From Linum tenue (taxonomy: Eukaryota > Streptophyta > Magnoliopsida > Malpighiales > Linaceae): a stretch of 64,000 bases of DNA. The stretch covers positions 44,418,495-44,482,494 of the forward strand of contig CAMGYJ010000002.1 in NCBI GenBank assembly GCA_946122785.1, in the 5' to 3' direction. The position numbers were made by a program, and so were the translations under genes. Shown one piece after another: positions 21,875 to 30,170 of this stretch; the stretch's first letter is position 1, and the number at the start of each line of letters is the position of its first letter. The notes under the pieces are model-generated. The model did not search any database. It was not told the DNA's origin and saw only the letters and a program-made list of their open reading frames with translations.

Positions 21875-21882
21875 TTTATATA
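21875..21882 (-). promoter_or_regulatory. TATA box of the PM41-like gene
   Basis: TATATAAA on the minus strand, 48 bp before the ATG at 21827. This implies a 5' leader of only about 20 bases. Confidence 0.7.
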
Positions 21883-21914
21883 AGTTGTCCTTTCCAGTTC
21901 CAGTGGCGGAGTAA

Positions 21915-21922
21915 GACGTGTC
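21915..21922 (-). promoter_or_regulatory. ABRE-like element
   Basis: GACACGTC on the minus strand, containing the ACGT core bound by ABA-response bZIP factors such as ABI5. It lies 33 bp upstream of the TATA box. Confidence 0.5.
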
Positions 21923-21945
21923 CGTTCGCTCTTGCCGCAGGCCGC

Positions 21946-21951
21946 CACGTG
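21946..21951. promoter_or_regulatory. G-box / ABRE (CACGTG)
   Basis: A palindromic CACGTG 64 bp upstream of the TATA box. With the RY motif 8 bp further on, it forms the pair typical of seed-maturation promoters controlled by ABA-response bZIP and B3 factors. Confidence 0.6.
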
Positions 21952-21959
21952 CTTTGCCG

Positions 21960-21965
21960 CATGCA
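21960..21965. promoter_or_regulatory. RY motif (CATGCA)
   Basis: CATGCA is the core bound by the B3 domains of ABI3, FUS3 and LEC2. Its closeness to the G-box predicts seed-specific expression. Confidence 0.6.
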
Positions 21966-22100
21966 AAATTTTTATCGGACTGATAAGAGTCATTAGATTC
22001 GTGTGGGCTGGGCAAAGATTATCCACGGTTCTGGACCGGGCCTTGGAATAGCAGTGAGCTTCACCCAGAAAAGCCCATTCGTTTCAGGAGCACATAAACA

Positions 22101-22524
22101 TAGTGATGGCAATGGGGCGGGCAGGGCGGGTACCTCAATTCCCATGCCTCGCCCTACGCTACTATGGGTCGGTGCGGGTAAAACCCGCGCGTGTACGGGG
22201 CGGGGCGGGTCAACCCACTCTTATTACATGTTGTTCAAAAAAATACAAGTAAATTTTACTTTTTACAATAAAACATTAAAACGTAGGGAAAAACACTTTA
22301 AGAATGAAAAAAATATTGATAATAGAATGGATAATTGAGCCTAACAAGTTGAAGAAAAGTCAAAATAGGAGAAATATATGTAGATATTGTAAAAAATTGA
22401 GATAAAATGAGTCTAGAACGGGACGGGGTGGGGCAGGGCGGGTCGGAAGTAGATACCCATGCCCCGCCACACGCTACTGCGGGTCGAGTAATACCTGCGA
22501 GGCGAGTTGAAATTGCCATCACTA
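22101..22524. mobile_element. hAT-type MITE (424 bp), GC-rich ends
   Basis: The ends TAGTGATGGCAATGGGGCGG and (reversed) TAGTGATGGCAATTTCAACT are inverted repeats. The exact 8-bp duplication CATAAACA lies at 22093-22100 and 22525-22532. Subterminal GGGGCGGG/CCCGCC clusters lie at both ends. It contains no coding sequence. Confidence 0.95.
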
Positions 22525-22532
22525 CATAAACA

Positions 22533-23232
22533 TGGATCCGGAGATGCCAATATGACATTAGTTGTTCATCTTGCTCCATGCTTGTTTGTCAACCTATATG
22601 TTAGAGGAACTTGACTTAATTTCTTGATTACAAGTACGAGAGATGCTTGGTTTTTATAGTTGGATCTTTAATTTTTAAAGGACAAATTTTTTTATAAATC
22701 ACGGAGTATGAGAATTAAAATGGGATTAAAATCATATATTTAATCTGATTTGAGTCAATTTTGTCGCTCTCGTTTCGTCTGTTTTGTATAATAATTAATG
22801 GAAAATTTAAAAAGTGAGTTCAGGGTTAAGATTTAAAATAAATTTAAATTATTTTTTGATTGGAACCGATTTAATTCAATATCAATTTGATCCAATCGAT
22901 CCAATGGCGTGACTAAAATGGAACAAAAGCATTCTATATAGTGGAAACACTGAAATTGAAATAATAATTTAATTAACATAGCTACATATAAAACCAATCA
23001 AAATTGAAAGGCAGACGGTCAACTCCTAACTCTAATTAAAATTCAGTATGTTTTTTTGGTAGAAGAATACTGAAATTGCATTTGTTTTCGTCGCAGATGA
23101 TGTCATGATAAGTCCCCTACGTACAATATCGCATCTCATTGGGCTCATGTGGGAACCTTGAGTATGATATTGGACAGTCCACGTGTGCAGCTGCATTTAG
23201 TGCTCTATTAGGGGTTCAGATATGGTGACCAA
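22533..23232. other. AT-rich intergenic region; nothing recognised
   Basis: No open frame with recognisable similarity and no terminal repeats found. Confidence 0.6.
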
Positions 23233-23937
23233 GGGGATTCTTAGTCACTTGACTAAGCCTCCCTTAGCTTTTGGATTAATCTAATGGTCAAGATAAATTA
23301 ATGAATTATTATTAAATGAAATGGGTAATTTTAGTATTATCAAAAATTCATTAACTCTTATTTTTGGTTTTGTTTTATTTATTATTATTTCTTTCTTTTT
23401 TTCCTCTCCAGTCGTCTCCTCCTTCCCTCTTTCTTGCGATGTCCAGAGAGAGAGAAAGAAAAACATGGCAGCAGATAGAGATCCCAGCGCCGGTGGAGGA
23501 GAGAGAGAAAGATAGAGGTAGCGACGTCACTGGAGAGAGAGATGACGGCGGCAACGTCGGTGGGAGGAGAGAGAGGCGATGTCAACGATGGTGGTGGAGG
23601 AGAGAGAAAGACCGCCAGAGGCATATTTTTCGGAGAACGGCAGCGACGGCAACGATGGATGAGAGAGAGTCGGCGGCGGCGATGGAGAGATAGAGAGAGG
23701 CAGCAACGGTCATCGTCGTCGAGAAACAAAGGGGAGAGAGAGACGATGGTGGAGGAGAGAGAGATTATGGTGGAGAGAGAGCATCGACGACGGTGGAGGA
23801 GAGAGTGGCGGCGCGATGATGGAGAGAGAGAGAGAGAGAGAGGTGGTGACGGCAGTGGAGAGAGTCGGCTGCAACATCGGTGGAGAGAGTTCCGACCTCC
23901 TCCATCGTTGACTTAGTAATATGACTAAGGGACCCCC
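23233..23937. mobile_element. Candidate MITE with GA-rich interior
   Basis: The left end GGGGATTCTTAGTCACTTGA and the reversed right end GGGGGTCCCTTAGTCATATT align over about 26 bp, both continuing to ACTAAG. No target duplication could be fixed. The middle (about 23440-23895) is a purine-biased AGAGAG-rich low-complexity block whose long open frames (Arg/Glu- or Ser/Leu-rich) are artefacts of composition. Confidence 0.45.
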
Positions 23938-24243
23938 AGTCACTTGATCTTAGTCTGCTCTAGCTATTAGGCTAAAAAGACCATAGAGGAATGAAGAAAG
24001 AAAATAATCCAGGTATTCTTTGATCTGTAATAGTTTCAAACTAATTTGTCAATATATATCGTTATAAAATATAATTATATAGATGGTTAATCATAATCGA
24101 ATTCATCAAACATAAGTAATTTAATCTCGATTAAATGGTCGGCTCAAGTTTACTCGAGTCAAGAAGTCATGGTGTTCATTAGCCATTCTACACAGGTTTA
24201 AAGCCAGACAAACAAAAGTTGAACCATATCAAAATAAACTAGG

Positions 24244-24771
24244 TGTTTGTGCCATGTAACCGCCCTGCCCGTGCGCCTCGCCTCCTGCACACAAAAGCGC
24301 CCACCGAACCCTCTACGAGGGGTCGTTAGCACTCCAACGCCCAAGTCAGAATCACTTTCTAGAGAGAGAAGTTGGATATCAGTTTTAGAGAGAAGTTGGA
24401 ACCTGAGTAAATGAGCTCCACCCACTTCACTATTTATACTCGGGGTAGGGTCGACCAGTGCCCCCCAAATCCGCCCTACGTCATCACCTCATTAAATGCA
24501 CTGTACCCTTCTTTCTCTAGGTGCCTCGACATTCTGACACAAATCTGCCCATACAAAGCGCATGGCCCCACTCCCTGTCTCTTCCGTACGCTTCTGACCG
24601 TTGCCCCCCTTTTGTCGTCATGCGCCCCTCCCAAGACCTAGTTCTCCCTGCTTGGGCCTTGACCTCTAGGCCTTTCTTGGGCCGGGCCTCCCCCCTTTGC
24701 CAGGCCCACACTCCCAGCCCAGGGCAACACCCTGACCCCTCACTTGGGCCCTGTTTCCTATGCCCCCAACA
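24244..24771 (-). repeat. 3' LTR of the Tat element (528 bp)
   Basis: It starts TGTTTGTGCCATG and ends CCCCCAACA, followed by ATTGCCCCCCAG, which on the minus strand is the polypurine tract CTGGGGGG. Confidence 0.95.
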
Positions 24772-24997
24772 ATTGCCCCCCAGTTAGGCGCCTACCGCTC
24801 GGTGGGGGCCTAACTAACTAATGCACCTCCAGTAGCTCTCCCCTTCTCTGATGCGCTCTCCTTAACTCTCCCGCTTTCTCCGAAAAGTCCGCCTCGCCAA
24901 CGCTCCCATTTCGCTGGGCGCTCTTGATTTTCCCCCCTTCTTCCCAACTAACGCGCCCATCTTTTCCTCTTTCTTCATTAAAGAAATTTTTATTGCA

Positions 24998-25087
24998 GGG
25001 TGACTGTTGGGCTTCCGCCTTAATTGTGGGTGACTGTTGGGCTTCCGCCTTGATTGTGGGTGACTGTTGGGCTTCCACCTTGATCCC
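24998..25087 (+). repeat. Three tandem 30-bp repeats upstream of the antisense gene
   Basis: Three head-to-tail copies of GGGTGACTGTTGGGCTTCCG followed by CCTTgATTGT, nearly identical. A partial fourth (GGTGACTGTTCGGC) lies near 25157. They sit about 120 bp upstream of the TATA box at 25207 and could be enhancer-like repeats. Confidence 0.85.
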
Positions 25088-25206
25088 CGGTCCATTCTCC
25101 CTTCCCCCCCAGGCTGAAGCGATTTCGAAATTCGAATTTGGAATTCGCTTCAGCCTAGGTGACTGTTCGGCTCCTCCGCCCCCGCTCTCTCTCCTTCTTT
25201 CCTTTC

Positions 25207-25214
25207 CTATAAAT
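25207..25214 (+). promoter_or_regulatory. TATA box for the antisense gene
   Basis: CTATAAAT on the plus strand, 195 bp before the ATG at 25402, in an otherwise C-rich segment. Its strand is opposite to the retrotransposon transcript. Confidence 0.5.
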
Positions 25215-25401
25215 TGCCCCCCATCACCTCCTCCTTCCTCACTTTTGCAAAAATCGCCCTCTCTCTACTTTCTCTCACTAGAACTTGCTATGCTTTGCTC
25301 TGCCCTGCCCTCAGTGCTCCTTGCACCACTCTCGGCCACCGCTCTCGGCCACTTGTGCTAGGCGCCTTGCCCCTCACCACTCTCTCCTTTCACCCTCTCT
25401 C

Positions 25402-28166
25402 ATGGCCTCCTCTAACCAGCCCGGGTCACCCTAGGCGACGCCCACCGATGCTGCGGGGCCTTCCAACGCAGCGCCCTCCAACACGGCGCCTTCTGCTACC
25501 CCAGCCGCTGCCCCAGGTACCTATACGCCCTAGCACCTTTACTTATGCCCACTTTTAATTTTTGCACGCTACACCTCACACTGGTCGTTCTTATGAAAAG
25601 AGTTGATTTCCTTCTGTCTCCCTAGCGCCTCGCGCCGCGGATTTTGAGTGCCTCTTTTCTTACTGTCCTTCTTCCACCTGAGCGCCCCTCTTGACCTTCC
25701 TCCTTTTCTTATTACTTAGGCACCGGCGCGCCTCGTGAATTCGGGATAAGCCAATGGGGCAATATGTGGCCACCTGGGCACATGCCCACAGACATCGATC
25801 GAATGTCCGAGGAAGACGCCGGGCCGCCTCACGCCTCCAAGATATTGTACTCCCGCTTCACCTCCCTTATTCGAGTGGCGCAGATGCCCGCTGACTGGCG
25901 TTACGCGCACCCCCCGCCTAGTGCGCGCGTAGGGGTTTGCGGGGACGATGGATTGGCGTATACCAAGAGTACGCCCGCTTTAGGCTCCGATTTCCCATCG
26001 ACCCTATTCTTGAGGGCGTGCTGCATCTATGCCAGTGCTCCCTTGGGCGCCTTTCGCCTGTCATCATTCTATACACCGTGCTCTTCCGCCTCAAGTGCCG
26101 TCAACATAACATCCTTCCCTCCTTCAAACTTTTCCGCCATTTTTTTACCATGATCAGAAGCCCCAATTGCTTCAGCCTACAAAGGCGCTCAAAGTTGGGG
26201 TATCACTTCATCAGCAAAGGCAAAAAGATGGGGCGTTCGTGGTTTGAGTCTTTCTTCTTTGTCCGCCCACGAGACACGCCCTTCTTCGAAAGTGGCGCCC
26301 CTCCTCCGACTCAGTGGTCCTTCGGGGACGAAACTGAGTTCAACAATCACCCTGCACTAAACCAGGCAGAGGAAGATATGGCGCGGCGCCTTTCGTCCGC
26401 CCCAATAAGTCTTAAGAAAGACGACGCCTATGCCCGTTATTTAGAGGAGTTTTATAATGATGGTAGTTTCTTACGCCTTTCTCGCGCGTCTCATCCTCTA
26501 TGCGCCTTGACTAACCATGCTTCTTGTCTCTCTTCACAGGCACCGTGTTCACAAATATCTCGGATCTTATCCGCTCGAAGATCCACCTCATTCCGCCAAA
26601 GGCGCCCCGGAAGCGCGGCAAGGCTACCAAGGCGCCTTCTGTTCCAGCTCAACCCGCCCGCGAAAGCCGGTGCGGGTGAAGATCATTGCAAACCGCCCCC
26701 CTGCGCCTTCCGGGGGCGCCGCATCCCCTGCTCCCAACGACGCCCCCCAGCCATCTTACAACTCCCCTATGCATTTCGACGAGGAACGGGGAGCCTCGCC
26801 CGCAACCCGACGCCAAGGCGACTCTCCATCGCACCAAGGCGCCTCTCCATATCACCAAGGCGTCTCTCCATCCCAGCAGAGTCACGGCGCCTCACCCCGC
26901 AGTCAATGCGCCACGTCCCAGACTCCAGTGGGCTCTTCTCAGGCGCCAGAGAAAAGGCCCGCAGAGCCGCTCCTTTCGGCCGCGAAGAAGGCCAAGTTGG
27001 ACCGTGTCATTGCCTCGGGCGTGCCGGCCAGCTTGGTGATGCCAAGCGTGGGGGCACATTCGGGGAAGGTCTTGCCCCCCTACTTACAGCCGCCTTCCCG
27101 TCCCCTCGAGAAAGTTGACGTGGGGGTGCCTGTCAGGGCGGCCAAGGACCTGAGCGCTGCCATGCAAATGGTTCTCTCCCACGCCGCCGTGATCGAGCGG
27201 CCTGACCACCTGAACTCCAACAGGCCTCTGCGCACTATGGCAAGCCTGAATGTTCAAGTAAGGCGCCTTGCTGTTCGCCTTCCTCTATTGTTTGTCCGAC
27301 TACTTTCAATTTCTGAGTCTAACCTTGTTATGTTGTGCTAGATGATGATGCTGATCGAATCCACAGCGCGTGAATTCGACCGGATGGTCAAGGAGAGCTT
27401 GACTGCGGAGGGCAACGCGGAGCGCCTCCGAGATGAGCTAGCCACCTCCCGCGAGGCGCAGGAGTCTCTGAGTCAAGCCCGCGATGAAGCGCAGAAGGAG
27501 GCCCAGGCTTGGGCGGCGAAGCTCTCCACCGAACTCGAGGTGGAGCGTAAAAAGATCAAGGCCTCTGTCGAGGAGGAGTGCCAGAGGCGCTACGCCGCAC
27601 AGGATGCCGCCACGAGAGCTGAGGCGGCTGAGGTGGAGAGGGCGCTTCGCGAGGAGAAGGTGGCGCTCATGGGAGAGCGTGACAAGTACTACGCGGAGGC
27701 GCGTAGTTTTTCTGAAGAGCTGAAGAGGGCCACCAAGGCCAAGGAGCAGAACCAAAGGGAGCTGAAGGCGGCCACCGCTGAAGCGGAGCGCCTCCGGAAG
27801 GACCTCTCCGATCTCCCCAAGTCGGCGGTCGGGAAAAACCTCCAGGCGGACACCGTAATTGATACGGTGAAGATCCTTCGAGACAAGTTCAACAAGGATG
27901 TCCCCGAGGTGGAGTTCGACCCCATGGCAATGATCATGCACATCCTCAAGTTCATGGACAGCGGCCGCAAGGCCAGCGATCTGGCGCCTATCGTGGGGTT
28001 GGACGTCCCGCCGCCGCATGAGGAGGAGGAGGGCGCCGAGAGTGGTGACGAGGAGGAGGAGGAGGAGGGAGGAGGTGTTGCTCATGAGGAAGGCTCCGCT
28101 GGGGATGGGCGCTCCCCTAGTCAGCAAGGGACACCAGAGGGCGCGGTGCAGAGTGAGGAAGAGTGA
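25402..28166 (+). pseudogene. Antisense four-exon gene: gypsy-associated (Transposase_28-like) domain plus coiled coil
   Basis: Exons, all with GT/AG borders that keep frame: 25402-25516 (MASSNQPGSP, then TAG at 25432 where Gln is expected), 25720-26462, 26540-27257 and 27342-28166. Exon 2 reads WGNMWPPGHMPTDIDRMSEE, YSRFTSLIRVAQMPADWRYA and, after a 1-nt frameshift near 25960, QEYARFRLRFPIDPILEGVL and KLGYHFISKGKKMGRSWFES. This resembles the plant domain annotated as putative gypsy-type transposon (Transposase_28). Exon 3 is Pro/Ser/Ala-rich with a SPSHQGASPYHQG repeat and a frameshift near 26660. Exon 4 (274 codons) is a long heptad-rich coiled coil (about 1-165) with an acidic Glu/Gly tail. 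Tat elements are known to carry antisense ORFs of unknown function. Confidence 0.75.
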
Positions 28167-28339
28167 TGGGGCGCTCACCTGTTTTCAGTTTCTGCTTTGT
28201 CTTGTTTACCTTAGTTTGTTTTCCTTAGTTTATTTGCCATGTACTTGGACGAATATCTTTAAATATCTTTAATCGCCTTGTTGTCAATGAATGCCTCTTC
28301 GCGACGCCGTTCCTCTCATATGCCCTCCCTCCAAGCGCT

Positions 28340-28640
28340 TTCGACAGGGCGCGAGAAAAACAATGGGCGCTTTACTGAATCGATCCTGCGGGCGCATAGG
28401 TTAGGGCGCTTTAAACTTGTTTCCCGTACAATTCGTGGGCGCATAGAGTAGGGCGCTTTACAGAATTGATTTTGCAACAAGTTCCGAAACATTTAGAAGG
28501 CGCGATGGTAAGGCGCTTTACGGTAAACATTAATACGATATTTTAAGGCGCGAAAGTAGGGCGCTTTACGGTACACATACTACGATCCTATGGCGCAAAA
28601 GGAGGGCGCTTTACAATCACTTCCCTGGGCGCGCGGGATA
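28340..28640. repeat. Degenerate tandem array of GGCGC...GGGCGCTTTAC units
   Basis: About six to seven units of 37-62 bp, each with GGCGC followed 10-20 bp later by AGGGCGCTTTA. The best copies start near 28390, 28438, 28500, 28548 and 28592. It lies between the 3' ends of the converging antisense gene and the integrase gene. Confidence 0.75.
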
Positions 28641-28737
28641 ACGCGTTTGCAGTAATAATAACTCCCATCACAACTTCTCAAACTTACCCTCGTCCTCGGG
28701 TCAAAATGTGGGCGTCCCTCCTCTTGTCGCCGACGCC

Positions 28738-30170
28738 TTACTCAGAGGCGTCTCTTGCTTCCTTCCCGTGGTACACCTTGAGGTTCTGCGCGTTCCATAT
28801 TCGTTTGACGGCCTTACCTCCCAGGCGTTCCAACTTGAACGTGGCTGGACCCACTACTTCCCGCACGCGGTATGGTCCTTTCCACTTGGGAGCCAACTTC
28901 CCTTCGCACGCCTTCGGGCGGAAGTCTCGCCGCAACACCAAGTTTCCCAGGCGTATCTGGTGAGGTTGCATCTTGAGATTGTAGTACTTGGCTACCTGTT
29001 GCTTCATGGCCTCGAGCCGCACGGAGGCAATATCCTTACGTTCTTCCAGCATGTCAAGGTCATGCACACGCTCCTCCCCATTTGCTGACCCTTCATATTC
29101 TGCCACGCGATGCGTCGAAAACTGCATTTCCACCGGGAGGACAGCCTCACTGCCATAAGTCAAACCGAACGGCGTCTCTCCGGTTGCCACCTTGTGCGTC
29201 GTTCTATGCGCCCATAGCACGCCTGGGAGTTCTTCCACCCATCTCTCCTTAGCCTCCAGCAATCTCGTGTGTAGCCCGTGCAAGATGCTCTTGTTAGCCG
29301 CCTCGGCCTGCCCGTTGGCTTGGGGGTAGGCCACTGAAGAGAAGCGGAGGATGACCCCCTATTCGTCACAAAATTCGATGAACTGCCGACAATCGAACTG
29401 CTTGCCATGGTCGGCCACGATGGACTCGGGTAGCCCGAACCGCGAAAAGATATTCCTGGTTGTGAACTTCCTGACTTGGGCCTGAGTGATGGTTGCCAAT
29501 GGTTCAGCCTCCACCCACTTCGAGAAGTAGTCGACCGCCACGATAAGATACTTCATCTGCCCGGGTGCCTTGGGGAAAGGCCCCAGTAGATCCATTCCCG
29601 ATTGTGAGAATGGCCAGGCGCCAACATTGCCCCTCATAGGCGCCTGGGGAAGATGTACATCGTGAGAGTGAATTTGGCATTGATGACAGCTTTCCACATG
29701 TTCCTTGGCGTCCTTCCTAATGGTGGGCCAGTAATAACCTTGACGCAACAGCAACTTCTCGAGGCTCCTTGCGCCTGCATGCATGCCGCAAGCACCCTGG
29801 TGCACTTCGGCTATCGCCTTTTTCCCTTCCGCCTCCGTGAGGCACCTGAGATACGCCCCCGAGTGCGATCGCTTGTACATCAGCCCCTCTAAGATAGTAC
29901 AACGCGCCGCCTTCCGTCGTACTTGCCATGCCTGCCTAGCATCCTCCGGGACCGTTCCATGGAGTAGATACGCTTTAATTGGAGTCATCCATCCCTCCTC
30001 CTCATCCACCTGCTCTCCTATCACCCCCACCATGGGCTCTTCCAAGGGATGTTCTTTCGAGACGATCACGTGCCTTTCGGTCTCGAAATCGGTGGCCGTT
30101 GCTAGCTTTGACAGGGCGTCCGCGTGGGCATTCTCCTCCCTGGGACATGTGTGAACTCTACTTGCTCGAA
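28738..30170 (-). pseudogene. Tat element integrase
   Basis: After the TAG at 30171 and a 1-nt frameshift near 30135 (expected HVP-REENAHADALSKL), the frame at 29359-30069 reads GMHAGARSLEKLLLRQGYYW and HVESCHQCQIHSH (HHCC zinc finger). The core follows: QSGMDLLGPFPKAPGQMKYL, VAVDYFSKWVEAEPLATI and PESIVADHGKQFDCRQFIEF. A TAG at 29359-29361 follows FCDE. The frame resumes FSSVAYPQANGQAEAANKSI (catalytic Glu), LPGVLWAHRTTHKVATGETP, LTYGSEAVLPVEM, LGNLVLRRDFRPKACEGKLA and KWKGPYRVREVVGPATFKLE, with no chromodomain. The catalytic Asp, Asp and Glu are all present, but two stops and a frameshift inactivate it. Confidence 0.92.

Noticed and set aside
23364..23943. Open frames of 77-124 codons on both strands
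   Set aside because: The block is AGAGAG-rich low complexity; the predicted proteins are Arg/Glu or Ser/Leu runs with no domain.
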